Source of the DNA: Gleimia coleocanis DSM 15436
GTDB lineage: Bacteria; Actinomycetota; Actinomycetes; Actinomycetales; Actinomycetaceae
Direction of reading: 5' to 3'
DNA: 64,000 nucleotides
Assembly: GCF_000159015.1 (NCBI RefSeq)
Contig: NZ_DS999540.1
Location: 124,001 to 188,000 of the forward strand
Part shown: one piece after another, positions 43,508 through 52,432 of the stretch
Layout: each line of letters opens with the position of its first letter
How positions within the stretch are numbered: the first letter of the stretch is position 1
Program-made: the position numbers and the translations under genes
The notes under the pieces: model-generated
What the model saw: the letters and a program-made list of their open reading frames with translations, nothing else
The model's database searches: none
Told to the model about the DNA's origin: nothing

Positions 43508-45622
43508 TTACGCGTCAATCTGTGAACGATCTAGTTCTGATGCGCCAGCGACGATAAATTCTTTACGCGGCACTACTTCAGATCCCATAAGTAACTCGAA
43601 CATTTCTTCAGCCTGCTTCAACGCAGCTTCATCAGCTAACGTAATGCGACGCAGCGTCCGGTGAGCGGGGTCCATCGTAGTCTCAGCCAACTGGTCCGCA
43701 TCCATTTCACCCAGACCCTTGTAACGCTGAATCGGTTCCTTATAGGTTCGTCCTTGGCGCTTTAACTGAGCCAGTTTCTGATGGAGTTCTTCCTCAGAAT
43801 AGGTGTAAATCAATTCTTTTGGCTTCTTCCCCTGCTTTGGCACTTCAATTCGATGCAGTGGTGGAACCGCCGCGTAAACTCGGCCGGCTTCGACCAGAGG
43901 ACGCATGTAGCGGAAGAAAAGCGTGAGCAGAAGCGTACGAATATGCGCGCCGTCTACGTCCGCGTCGGTCATTAGTACAATCTTGCCGTAACGGGCTTGC
44001 GATAAGTCGAAAGTACGTCCGGATCCTGCCCCGATTACCTGAATAATCGCCGCACATTCGGCGTTAGCCAGCATATCTGCAGTAGATTTCTTTTGCACGT
44101 TCAAGATCTTACCGCGGATTGGGAATAGCGCTTGATATTCGGAGGAGCGCGCAAATTTTGCGGTGCCCAATGCAGAGTCACCTTCGACGATAAACAGCTC
44201 TGACTGTTCTACGTCGTTTGAACGACAGTCAGCGAGTTTCGCAGGAAGCGAGGAGGTTTCCAAGGCATTCTTACGGCGGGAAATTTCTTTATGAATACGT
44301 GCGGAAACACGGGCTTTCATTTCACCAACGATTTTTTCCATAAGCGCGTCGTTGGTCTGTTTGATTTCACGCTTATTTGAGCTGAATCGTTCTTTGAAGA
44401 AGTCAGTGACGACCTTACTTACGACTTGTCGTACTGGGGCTGTACCAAGAATTTCTTTAGTCTGGCCTTCAAACTGTGGTTCGGGGAAACGCACGGTTAC
44501 AACATAGGTTAAACCGGCTAAAATATCGTCTTTTTCAACGCGTCCGTCTTTTGCGTTTACTTTGAACTTACGGGCGTTCTTTTCTACGTGGGCGCGCACT
44601 ACTTTAACCAGAGCTTGTTCGAAGCCCTGCACGTGGGTACCGCCTTTAGGGGTGGCAACGATATTCACGAAGGAACGGTCAATGGTGTCATAACCGACGC
44701 CCCAGCGCATGGCAATATCTACTTCGCAGACACGTTCGAGTTCTGCGACTCGTCGTTCTCCTTCTTCGACTAGAGGGACGAGTTCCTTGAAAGTACCTTC
44801 ACCTTTGATGTGCAGAGTGTCGGTTACTGGACCGTCTTTAGCTAGGAAGTCAACGAAGTCGACTACGCCACCGTCAAATCTTAAGACTTCTTCGACGCGT
44901 TCTTCACCGCGTTCATCGATTACGGTGAGTGTGAGTCCTGGTACCAGGAAGGCAGTTTGGCGAGCACGTTCTACCAGTGAGTTCCAGCTGAATCCTTCAT
45001 CCGCTGGGAAGATTTGGAAGTCTGCCCAGAAGCGTACGCGAGTACCGGATACGCCACGTTTAACTTTGCCGACGATTTCTAGTTTTGATTCGTCAAGGAA
45101 AGGTGTGAATGGAGAGTTTGGGGTACGTTGCTTTGAGTCATCAAAGATACCTGGTTCACCGCGTCGGAATGACATTTGGTGAGTTTTGCCTCCGCGGTCT
45201 ACCTGTACGTCGAGGCGTGCGGAAAGAGCATTAACAACGGAAGCGCCTACGCCGTGCAGACCGCCGGAAGAACCGTAGGATCCAGCCCCGAATTTGCCAC
45301 CGGCGTGGAGTTTAGTGAAGACGACTTCTACACCTGAGAGGTTTAGGCCTTTTACCGTATCTACGGGGATGCCGCGACCGTTATCGGATATGGATGCAGA
45401 GTAGTCGTCATGCAGGGTGACGACGATGTGGTCACAGTGTCCTTCGAGGGCTTCATCAACTGCGTTATCGATGATTTCCCAGAGGCAGTGCATGAGACCG
45501 CGATGGTCGGTTGAGCCGATGTACATACCTGGGCGTTTACGGACGGCTTCGAGCCCTTCCAAAACAGTCAGGTGGCGGGCGGTATAGCTCTGGCTGGCAT
45601 CATTCTTTACAGTTTCACTCAC
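43508..45622 (-). CDS. parE: DNA topoisomerase (gyrase/topo IV) subunit B
   Basis: 704 residues. GHKL ATPase domain with RKRPGMYIGST, EIIDNAVDEAL and GGLHGVGASVVNALS; TOPRIM domain with VEGDSALG, PIRGKILNV and DADVDGAHIRTLLL; C-terminal RYKGLGEMDADQL. It pairs with the A subunit encoded 2 kb away on the other strand. The GTG start follows a TAAAAT hexamer by 6 nt and lacks a ribosome site, so the mRNA is likely leaderless. Confidence 0.93.
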   Translation of the reverse strand: MSETVKNDASQSYTARHLTVLEGLEAVRKRPGMYIGSTDHRGLMHCLWEIIDNAVDEALEGHCDHIVVTLHDDYSASISDNGRGIPVDTVKGLNLSGVEVVFTKLHAGGKFGAGSYGSSGGLHGVGASVVNALSARLDVQVDRGGKTHQMSFRRGEPGIFDDSKQRTPNSPFTPFLDESKLEIVGKVKRGVSGTRVRFWADFQIFPADEGFSWNSLVERARQTAFLVPGLTLTVIDERGEERVEEVLRFDGGVVDFVDFLAKDGPVTDTLHIKGEGTFKELVPLVEEGERRVAELERVCEVDIAMRWGVGYDTIDRSFVNIVATPKGGTHVQGFEQALVKVVRAHVEKNARKFKVNAKDGRVEKDDILAGLTYVVTVRFPEPQFEGQTKEILGTAPVRQVVSKVVTDFFKERFSSNKREIKQTNDALMEKIVGEMKARVSARIHKEISRRKNALETSSLPAKLADCRSNDVEQSELFIVEGDSALGTAKFARSSEYQALFPIRGKILNVQKKSTADMLANAECAAIIQVIGAGSGRTFDLSQARYGKIVLMTDADVDGAHIRTLLLTLFFRYMRPLVEAGRVYAAVPPLHRIEVPKQGKKPKELIYTYSEEELHQKLAQLKRQGRTYKEPIQRYKGLGEMDADQLAETTMDPAHRTLRRITLADEAALKQAEEMFELLMGSEVVPRKEFIVAGASELDRSQIDA

Positions 45623-45628
45623 CCTACT

Positions 45629-45634
45629 ATTTTA
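45629..45634 (-). promoter_or_regulatory. Likely -10 element of parE (leaderless start)
   Basis: TAAAAT on the minus strand, six bases (AGTAGG) before the GTG start codon. Confidence 0.5.
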
Positions 45635-45770
45635 CCTGTTTTCTGCGTTTTTTGGGGGATGAGGTTCCCGAGGGCGCTTTTTCTGCTGTTAGAGTGTGGG
45701 AGATTATGCCGGTAGCGAAAGTTCTGGTTATAGAAGGGATTCTGTCAGAGCTATCTTGCACAATAGAAGT

Positions 45771-45983
45771 ATGAATGAAGTAAATGAAGAAACTGTTGCA
45801 GATACCCAGACTGGATTATTGGTATCTGACCGTTGTGACCTGTGTGGCGCGCAGGCTTTCGTTGAGGTTGTAATGAACTCGGGTGCCCTGTTGTTCTGTG
45901 GTCACCATGCTCGTAAGTTCCGCGATTCTTACTCTAAGACTGCGGTGAAAGTTAACGATTACACTCACCTGTTGCAGGCTTAA
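45771..45983 (+). CDS. DUF7455 small zinc-binding-like protein
   Basis: 70 residues from ATG 45771. It carries DRCDLCGAQAFVEV and LLFCGHHARKF, i.e. CxxC plus CxHH, a plausible zinc site. The protein is conserved in actinobacteria next to the principal sigma factor gene and is now called DUF7455; function unknown. It is divergent from parE and convergent with rpoD, and a strong terminator follows. Confidence 0.88.
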   Translation: MNEVNEETVADTQTGLLVSDRCDLCGAQAFVEVVMNSGALLFCGHHARKFRDSYSKTAVKVNDYTHLLQA

Positions 45984-45997
45984 ATCTTACAGTCTTT

Positions 45998-46030
45998 AGT
46001 GTCCCTCGATGATTTCGAGGGACACTTTTT
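45998..46030 (+). terminator. Rho-independent terminator of the DUF7455 gene
   Basis: Twelve-base arms AGTGTCCCTCGA (45998-46009) and TCGAGGGACACT (46015-46026), then TTTT. Confidence 0.9.
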
Positions 46031-46089
46031 GTGCATAATGCTGGTTTTAGCGATACCGGATAAATCGGCATCGGATGGAGTATGCTAAC

Positions 46090-46132
46090 TCCCACGCAAA
46101 GAAAACGCGCGAACTCAAACTCCCGCGCAGGA
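46090..46132. repeat. GC-rich intergenic repeat, convergent region 2
   Basis: Contains CCCACGCAAAG, AAAACGCGCGAACTCAAAC and TCCCGCGCAGGAAG in the same order as units at 41.4 and 60.7 kb, between the DUF7455 and rpoD genes. Confidence 0.65.
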
Positions 46133-46181
46133 AGTAGCTGAAGGTTGCGTTTAGTGCTGGAAGTCAACCAACCCAGGCTTT

Positions 46182-46240
46182 GCGTATATAAGTGTTTGCC
46201 CCTGAGAACCGAGTTCTCAGGGGCAAACACTTATATACGC
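46182..46240. terminator. 28-bp perfect hairpin after rpoD
   Basis: Perfect 28-base arms (46182-46209, 46213-46240) around a 3-base CGA loop, beginning 4 nt after the rpoD stop. It is the longest perfect inverted repeat seen in the window. It has no T-tract, but the base of the stem is AT-rich. Confidence 0.8.
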
Positions 46241-46244
46241 TCTA

Positions 46245-47732
46245 TCAGTCCAGGTAATCGCGTAGTACCTGGGAACGAGATGGGTGACGCAACTTAGACA
46301 TAGTCTTGGATTCAATCTGGCGAATACGTTCACGAGTAACGCCGTAAACCTTACCAATTTCATCCAGGGTCTTTGGCTGTCCATCGCCCAAGCCGAAACG
46401 CATGGAGACTACCCCAGCTTCACGTTCTGAAAGGGTATCCAATACCTTATGCAACTGTTCCTGCAACAAGGTGAAGGAAACCGCGTCAGTAGGCACGATT
46501 GCTTCAGAGTCTTCAATCAGGTCACCGAATTCAGAGTCACCGTCTTCACCCAGTGGAGTGTGCAGGGAGATTGGTTCGCGACCGTACTTCTGAACTTCCA
46601 CAACCTTTTCAGGGGTCATGTCTAGTTCTTTAGCGAGTTCTTCAGGGGTAGGTTCGCGGCCCAAATCCTGTAGCATCTGACGCTGCACACGAGCAAGCTT
46701 ATTAATAACTTCAACCATGTGTACAGGAATACGGATAGTACGTGCCTGGTCTGCCATTGCACGGGTAATCGCCTGACGAATCCACCAGGTTGCGTAGGTA
46801 GAGAACTTGTAACCCTTGGTGTAGTCGAACTTCTCAACCGCACGAATCAAGCCCAGGTTACCTTCCTGAATCAAATCCAGGAACAGCATGCCACGACCGG
46901 TGTAACGCTTTGCCAGGGAAACTACCAGACGCAAGTTAGCTTCCAACAAGTGATTCTTAGAAAGCTGTCCGTCATGGACCAAAATCTGCAGCTCACGACG
47001 TAACTTGGATGGCAGTTCGTCACCTTCAGTCTTAATCTTATGTTCAGCGTAAAGACCAGCTTCAATACGGCGTGCTAAATCAACTTCGTCTGCAGCAGTC
47101 AGCAGGGATACTTTACCAATCTGCTTCAGGTAGTCTTTCACTGGGTCAGTAGTTGCACCAGCTACGGTTACTTTCTGGACTGGTTCATCAGTGTCATCGA
47201 ACTCAGAAACTACGAACCCGCCAGTTTTAACTACAGCCTGGGTTTCTTCAGCATCTGGCTTTCCACGACGAGCCCCTTCAGAGTCTTCATCGTCGTCGGA
47301 TTCCAAGTCTTCTTCAAGATCGTCATCAACGTCGAGGTCTAGGTCCAGATCTTCTTCGTCAGCGAATTCGTCTGGTTCAGCCAGTTCGTCGTCATGGCGG
47401 TCTTCGATTTCCTCAGCATCTGCTTCTGGTGCTGGGGTTTCCGAAGCTACCTCTTCTTCAGCCTTCTTCTTGCGTGGTGCACGCTTCTTCTTTGGCTTTT
47501 CCTCAGTAGCTTCTGCGGTTGCCTCGGTAGATTCAGTAGCCTTAGTCTTTCGGGTGCGCTTAGGCTTCTCAGCTACTTCGTCGGTAGCTTCAGCAGCTTT
47601 CTTAGCCGGAGCCTTCTTTTTCGTAGCGGTTTTCTTAGCTGGCTTTTCTTCTGCCAAGGATTCTGCAAGTACTTCTGGTGCTTCTACTTCAGAAACTTTT
47701 CCAGATTTTTTAGTAGTCTTTGCGACTGCCAC
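46245..47732 (-). CDS. rpoD: Principal RNA polymerase sigma factor
   Basis: 495 residues from a GTG at 47732 preceded by GGGAAGGAAATCTCT; frames reaching further upstream ignore this ribosome site. N-terminal third is Lys/Ala-rich then strongly acidic (about 1-160), as in actinobacterial HrdB/SigA. Regions: 1.2 [17 protein letters not shown], 2 with [20 protein letters not shown] and [12 protein letters not shown], 3 [13 protein letters not shown], 4 with [20 protein letters not shown]. It directs housekeeping transcription. Confidence 0.95.
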   Translation of the reverse strand: MAVAKTTKKSGKVSEVEAPEVLAESLAEEKPAKKTATKKKAPAKKAAEATDEVAEKPKRTRKTKATESTEATAEATEEKPKKKRAPRKKKAEEEVASETPAPEADAEEIEDRHDDELAEPDEFADEEDLDLDLDVDDDLEEDLESDDDEDSEGARRGKPDAEETQAVVKTGGFVVSEFDDTDEPVQKVTVAGATTDPVKDYLKQIGKVSLLTAADEVDLARRIEAGLYAEHKIKTEGDELPSKLRRELQILVHDGQLSKNHLLEANLRLVVSLAKRYTGRGMLFLDLIQEGNLGLIRAVEKFDYTKGYKFSTYATWWIRQAITRAMADQARTIRIPVHMVEVINKLARVQRQMLQDLGREPTPEELAKELDMTPEKVVEVQKYGREPISLHTPLGEDGDSEFGDLIEDSEAIVPTDAVSFTLLQEQLHKVLDTLSEREAGVVSMRFGLGDGQPKTLDEIGKVYGVTRERIRQIESKTMSKLRHPSRSQVLRDYLD

Positions 47733-47832
47733 AGAGATTTCCTTCCCGCCGTTTTGCGCCATCAAAACACAATTATAATCACTATTGCATTTTATGCCCA
47801 ATTAACGGTACTCTATGCCACTCGACACAGCT

Positions 47833-48225
47833 TCAGAAAAGCCCAAACTGGGTGGTAGTCAGCACAGGGCACGGTGCATCAAGCAAAATTCGGGATGCAT
47901 TAACGCCTAAATCAGTTATCCGGGAGCCACCTTGACGCAACCCCAGCACAATCATTTCAGCTTGAACCTCTCTAGCAAGCTCTAACACAGATTCTGCCAC
48001 CGAAACACCAACAGGAGCGTTACTTACCCGGAATGGAACTTTAACGTTTTCCAGTTCATTCCAAAGAGTTTCTAACGCGTCAGATTCAGTCTTTGAATCT
48101 TTGAAGTCGTTACGAGCAGCAACTAAAACTTCCAGGGAAGTATTCTTCACTTCTGCCGTCTGCACTGCCATGCGAAGCGCCATTACAGATTCTTCATTTC
48201 CGTGGAAACTCATTACGATTGCCAT
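47833..48225 (-). CDS. Universal stress protein family
   Basis: 130 residues, a single Usp domain: MAIVMSFHGNEESVMALRMAV at the start, MIVLGLRQGGSRITDLGVNASRILLDAPCPVLTT at the end. The ATP-binding G-x2-G-x9-G-[ST] motif is altered (GLRQGGSRITDLGVNAS), so nucleotide binding is uncertain. It lies just upstream of rpoD on the same strand, 100 bp away. Confidence 0.87.
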   Translation of the reverse strand: MAIVMSFHGNEESVMALRMAVQTAEVKNTSLEVLVAARNDFKDSKTESDALETLWNELENVKVPFRVSNAPVGVSVAESVLELAREVQAEMIVLGLRQGGSRITDLGVNASRILLDAPCPVLTTTQFGLF

Positions 48226-48352
48226 TGCAACAACCTTTCTGCTCTCAGCTTCTTGTTGAAACTAATAGCAGGTATTGAAAAGTATGCCCTTACATGGCGC
48301 TTTCTTTTCAGCCAGTGTCTAACACCTCTTAGTTTAGGGTATTTTTAATAAC

Positions 48353-49438
48353 ATGGTTGAATCACACGCGAACCCCGCTCAGCTCATTAACCTGCCAGTT
48401 TTTAGTCGTACAATCCATCAGCGAACTTTAGATTTAGCAGCTTCCCTGGGCAGTCCTTTCCAAAATCACCCGGAGTTTCAGCGTTTTTCGAGTCTAGTGA
48501 ATTCTTATTTGGGTGAGGGCAAAACTCTGCGTGCGTTAGGTGTAGCCGTCGGAGCGTTCCTGGCGGGTTCTAAGGATTTTACTTCTTCACCGCTAATTCG
48601 GGACTTAGGTGTGGCAATGGAGTTTTATCAGGCATCCGCTTTAGTGCATGATGACTTGATTGATGACGTGGATTTGCGTCGTTCCCATGCAACAATTCAA
48701 GTAGCTGCCCGCCAGTTTCTTCCTGCGGATGCAGCGGATGCGGCTGCAGTATTAGTTGGAGACTATCTGCTTTCCCTCAACCACGCTGCCACAAATATTG
48801 CCTTAGCTGAGGCTTCTGCCCCACTGCGAGATCAGATTCACGCTTACATGGCAGGCATTACCGCCGAGGTCGCGTGGGGACAGTATCTTGACATCCTCAC
48901 TGAAACACACTCTTTAGAGGATACAGCTGGTTTGCGCGCGCACGTTTTAGACGTGATTACTGTTAAGTCCGGATACTATTCAGTGATGCGTCCGCTGGTT
49001 TTGGGAGCTATTTCCGAGGGCGGTTCTGCTGAACTAATTGCCGCGTTGGAAACTGCCGGAACTGCCTGGGGTATTGCGTTCCAAATGCGCGATGATGAAA
49101 TTGGCATGTTCGGGGAAGAGTCGGTTACAGGTAAGCCAGTAAGTTCAGATTTAGCTGAAGGTAAACGTACAATCTTACTCTCCCTGGTTTTAGAACGAGT
49201 TTCAGCGCAGCAACGGAAAGTTCTATTGAACGCCCTCGGAAATAAGGAAATTACGGAAACTGAAGTTGCGCTGGTACGCGAAATCATTCGTGATTGCGGC
49301 GCCTACGCGGTACATGAAGAACTGATCGCCGACTACGTAAACCAGGGGTTCGCAGCTTTTGAAAACCTCGCGTTACATGAAAAACACCAGCAGATTATCC
49401 GCGAATTTGCGGGTCTGCTGGTGAATCGAAAGTTCTAA
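48353..49438 (+). CDS. Polyprenyl diphosphate synthase
   Basis: 361 residues, trans-isoprenyl diphosphate synthase. First Asp-rich motif in VHDDLIDDVDLRR (about 98-107), second in QMRDDEIGMFGE (about 246). It elongates isoprenoid diphosphates; chain length cannot be read reliably. The same position upstream of Rv2175c and the Ser/Thr kinase holds idsA2 in mycobacteria. A TATTTT hexamer lies 7 nt from the ATG with no good ribosome site. It contains two 12-mer repeats in opposite orientations. Confidence 0.92.
   Translation: MVESHANPAQLINLPVFSRTIHQRTLDLAASLGSPFQNHPEFQRFSSLVNSYLGEGKTLRALGVAVGAFLAGSKDFTSSPLIRDLGVAMEFYQASALVHDDLIDDVDLRRSHATIQVAARQFLPADAADAAAVLVGDYLLSLNHAATNIALAEASAPLRDQIHAYMAGITAEVAWGQYLDILTETHSLEDTAGLRAHVLDVITVKSGYYSVMRPLVLGAISEGGSAELIAALETAGTAWGIAFQMRDDEIGMFGEESVTGKPVSSDLAEGKRTILLSLVLERVSAQQRKVLLNALGNKEITETEVALVREIIRDCGAYAVHEELIADYVNQGFAAFENLALHEKHQQIIREFAGLLVNRKF
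49011..49022 (+). repeat. 12-mer repeat TTTCCGAGGGCG
   Basis: Exact copy, coding strand of the polyprenyl synthase gene; translated I-S-E-G-G. Confidence 0.9.
49231..49242 (-). repeat. 12-mer repeat TTTCCGAGGGCG
   Basis: Exact copy, opposite orientation, 208 bp further in the same gene; read in the gene as A-L-G-N. Confidence 0.9.
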
Positions 49439-49450
49439 GATAAGCGGAAC

Positions 49451-49798
49451 TCAGAAAGTAATCGTCAAAATCGCGTTACGAACTTCCTTAACGCGGTTAG
49501 CCGCTAAAAGTTCCAGGGGACGAGCCTCTAAGTAATCGTTGTAACGATCTAGCCACTCAGAAGCTTCCAAAAATTCAAAGCCCGCATCCAGAAGCATAAT
49601 TAAAGTGCCACGCAACGCTGGATTAACCATCCAACCGTTAGGACCCTTTACGAAACAATCCTTCGGAATGAAAGGCTTCCGGTCGATGCGGATTTTAATC
49701 AAATCGTCTTCTTGCCACATCTGCTTAATACGGTTAGGGCCCACGCCCAAAAGCTGCGCGGCTTCTGCCTGGCTGTAGTATGCGTTCAAATCAGTCAT
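49451..49798 (-). CDS. Rv2175c-like DNA-binding protein
   Basis: 115 residues. N-terminal helix-turn-helix (YYSQAEAAQLLGVGPNRIKQMWQEDDL) and the C-terminal Rv2175c domain (LIMLLDAGFEFLEASEWLD). In Mycobacterium tuberculosis the homologue is phosphorylated by PknL, encoded next to it; here too the divergent neighbour is a Ser/Thr kinase. The ATG follows TATTAT by 6 nt without a ribosome site. Confidence 0.9.
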   Translation of the reverse strand: MTDLNAYYSQAEAAQLLGVGPNRIKQMWQEDDLIKIRIDRKPFIPKDCFVKGPNGWMVNPALRGTLIMLLDAGFEFLEASEWLDRYNDYLEARPLELLAANRVKEVRNAILTITF

Positions 49799-49804
49799 AC
49801 TTAG

Positions 49805-49810
49805 ATAATA
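49805..49810 (-). promoter_or_regulatory. Likely -10 element of the Rv2175c-like gene
   Basis: TATTAT on the minus strand, six bases before the ATG. It suggests a leaderless transcript. Confidence 0.45.
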
Positions 49811-49907
49811 TGAGGATTCCTTAGAAAACCATGAATTTTGCGCGGATTGTCATAAAACTATTACAGGTTTAAGAGGTTTTAGTTCCCACTTCCCTACTCT
49901 CATTAAG

Positions 49908-49913
49908 TAGAAT
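49908..49913 (+). promoter_or_regulatory. Likely -10 element of the PASTA kinase gene
   Basis: TAGAAT, seven bases (TACTATC) before the GTG start, with no ribosome site. It closely matches the rel start region TAGAATTACTTTATG. Confidence 0.5.
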
Positions 49914-49920
49914 TACTATC

Positions 49921-51918
49921 GTGGATAAAACTAGCGAAAACATGGCTGAAGCAGAGCAGAAACCCACCACGGAACAGGAACCATTAACTGATCCGTTAAT
50001 CGGCATGCTCGTTGACGACCGTTACCGGGTTGAAAAACTCCTGGCACGCGGTGGTATGGCAACCGTGTTTTTAGCTTACGATAAGCGACTCGACCGGGAA
50101 GTTGCCTTCAAAGTTATGCACCCACACCTTGCGGAATCCGAAGAATTCGTGAACCGCTTCCGCCGGGAAGCTCGCGCCGCCGCAAAAATCCTGCACCCTT
50201 CCGTTGTCTCTGTATTCGACCAAGGCGTAGTAGGCGGTTCCGGCTACCTAGTCATGGAATACGTCCCCGGAGTAACTCTACGTACCCTACTCAATGAGCG
50301 CGGTGCCTTCACCGTCCGCGAGTCCCTCAAATACACTGAAGCTATTCTCCACGCCCTCTCCGTTGCACACGGTGTAGGAATCATTCACCGTGACATTAAG
50401 CCTGAAAACGTCCTGGTAGCCGGCAGTGAAACCGTTAAAGTAGCTGACTTTGGTTTAGCTCGCGCCGCCTCAGACGTTTCAGCTGCCTCCACCGGCTCAG
50501 TCATGGGCACCGTCGCATACTTGGCGCCAGAAATCGTCGCCGAAACTAAACCAGATAACCGGTGCGACCTCTACGCATTAGGGATTCTGCTATTTGAAAT
50601 GCTCACCGGTCACACTCCATTTGAAGACCGCACCGCAATTCAAGTGGCCCTCGCCCACGTCTCTGAAGAAATCCCTGCGCCTTCTACATTAGAACGCTGG
50701 CTACCACCAGAGATCGATGAACTAGTCTGCTCCCTCTCAGCAAAAGAAGTTTCAGAACGCCTACCAAACGCAGACAGCGCCCTAGATATGGTGCAACGCC
50801 TCAGACGAGAACTACCCCCATCAATTTTGGACCGCGCAGCCGAAGTTAAACCAGCAAATTCTTCTGAGGCAACCACTGTTATTAAAATGCGTGGCGAAAC
50901 CATTGCTCTACCAGCTGAAGTCACCCAGTCTGCAAATGAGACGGTAACAAGCTTCCCCGCTCGACCAACAGAAAGTCCAGAACTAAAAGAATTACCCGTG
51001 GCACTCCGCCCTCGGAAAACTAAAAAACGTAAGTGGAAAATCGTAATCTGGACTCTGCTGCTCATCACCCTACTCTCTGCCGGCGGATTAACCGGCACCT
51101 GGTGGTGGTATCAGCACGGCCCCGGCGCCTACCGCGAAGTATCTGACCTCTCCGGACTGTCATTTGCCGACGCCACGAAACACCTAGATATCCTCAAGGT
51201 AAAGTTCGAGGTTAAAGAAGAATACTCAGACACCGTTGCTGCAGGTACGATTATCGGGACTGATCCAGAAACCCCGGGAAGCCTCCATAAAGACTCAACT
51301 ATCCTATTGCGAGTCTCAAAAGGCATTCATATGGTAGTAGTCCCCGACATCGTAGGTAAAACCAAAGAAGGCGCCAAAGTTGATTTAGAAGCCGGCGTAC
51401 TGAAACTCGGTGAAGTCACCGAAGAATACTCAGAATCAGTCCCACAAGGGCAGATTATCTCCACTGCTCCAACAGCCGGAGAAACAGTCGTTCACGATAG
51501 TGAAGTCAGCCTGGTGATTTCTAAGGGACGTCAACCTATCGAAGTCCCCAACCTGGTTGGGATAATCCGTGAAGACGCCCTCTCACGCCTTGAAAACTTG
51601 GGACTTAAAGTTAATGTCACCGAAGAGTTCAGTGACACTGTCCCTACCCACAACGTGATTTCTCAAGAACCAGCGGTTGCCTCAACTCTCTATAAGGGAG
51701 ACGTCGTCAGCCTCGTCATTTCCAAAGGCCCGGAACTACGCGAAGTACCAAATGTGATTGGTAAAAACCTAAACGAAGCTACTTCAATTTTGGAAGCTGC
51801 TGGGTTTAAAGTCGAAACCCGCAAGATTTTCATTACCTTTGGACTAGTTGCAGACCAAAGTTCCCCAGCAGGAACTAAGTTAAAGGTTGGTAGCACGATT
51901 ACGCTTTCGCTAGTTTAA
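49921..51918 (+). CDS. Ser/Thr protein kinase with four PASTA repeats
   Basis: 665 residues from GTG. Hanks-type kinase domain (about 35-290): GGMATVFLAYD, catalytic HRDIKPEN with D158, VADFGLARA, GTVAYLAPE. Then a linker, basic KTKKRKWK and one membrane helix (about 372-395), and four extracellular PASTA repeats (about 400-665), each opening VP-D/N-hv-G or similar. It is a PknB-like receptor for cell-wall muropeptides, yet sits at the pknL locus (beside Rv2175c), where the mycobacterial kinase lacks PASTA repeats. Confidence 0.94.
   Translation: MDKTSENMAEAEQKPTTEQEPLTDPLIGMLVDDRYRVEKLLARGGMATVFLAYDKRLDREVAFKVMHPHLAESEEFVNRFRREARAAAKILHPSVVSVFDQGVVGGSGYLVMEYVPGVTLRTLLNERGAFTVRESLKYTEAILHALSVAHGVGIIHRDIKPENVLVAGSETVKVADFGLARAASDVSAASTGSVMGTVAYLAPEIVAETKPDNRCDLYALGILLFEMLTGHTPFEDRTAIQVALAHVSEEIPAPSTLERWLPPEIDELVCSLSAKEVSERLPNADSALDMVQRLRRELPPSILDRAAEVKPANSSEATTVIKMRGETIALPAEVTQSANETVTSFPARPTESPELKELPVALRPRKTKKRKWKIVIWTLLLITLLSAGGLTGTWWWYQHGPGAYREVSDLSGLSFADATKHLDILKVKFEVKEEYSDTVAAGTIIGTDPETPGSLHKDSTILLRVSKGIHMVVVPDIVGKTKEGAKVDLEAGVLKLGEVTEEYSESVPQGQIISTAPTAGETVVHDSEVSLVISKGRQPIEVPNLVGIIREDALSRLENLGLKVNVTEEFSDTVPTHNVISQEPAVASTLYKGDVVSLVISKGPELREVPNVIGKNLNEATSILEAAGFKVETRKIFITFGLVADQSSPAGTKLKVGSTITLSLV
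51007..51018 (-). repeat. 12-mer repeat TTTCCGAGGGCG
   Basis: Exact copy, opposite strand to the kinase gene; read in the gene as R-P-R-K in the juxtamembrane linker. Confidence 0.9.
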
Positions 51919-52432
51919 ACTGCAACCCCGATAAAATTAGCAGAAGCGAAAACAGTAAAACATAGAGGCAACTTACTTTAAAACCCTTAACCTCAACGCA
52001 AGTAGAAGCTAAAAAAGACCTAAAATCTAAGAAATTGAATATAAACAGCTACATCAAAAGAACTAAACCGGACCACTTCTTATACTGCTAAAAGTACAAA
52101 TTTCCTTCCCTGTAAGTTAAATAACTATAGTAGTAATGATATTGCTCGAACCAACATGGCATCCCGCAGGATCTTCGATAACCCATGTGATTGGCAATCT
52201 TGAAAATAGCCCGGAACAGGATGCAAGACAGTTGGATAGCCGAACAAAGCCCCCTACTAGCCTGCGTATAGTTTTCACTAGCACAGCATGCTGTGGAGTA
52301 GCTCACATCCTGTTCACCTCTTTCAGTTGCCACCCGATGAACATCTGAAGATTGAACACTATTAGTCACGTAACCATCTTCATTTACTTCTCAGATGAAC
52401 TTACTGCGCATAATCAAAGTATTCGTAAGAAA
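51919..52432. other. 514-bp gap without a recognisable gene
   Basis: AT-rich sequence between the kinase and the sulfatase. Frames of 70 and 93 codons overlap each other on opposite strands (52136-52348 and 52088-52369) and neither has a ribosome site or familiar motif. It may be a junction scar of the downstream inserted cassette. No inverted repeats or transposase fragments that I can name. Confidence 0.55.

Noticed and set aside
47191-47858. Long Ser-rich open frames opposite the start of rpoD
   Set aside because: They are antisense shadows of the Glu/Lys/Ala-rich codons of the sigma factor N-terminus.
52088-52369. Small gene or transposase remnant in the kinase-sulfatase gap
   Set aside because: Overlapping frames on both strands have no ribosome site, no familiar motif and no inverted-repeat ends.
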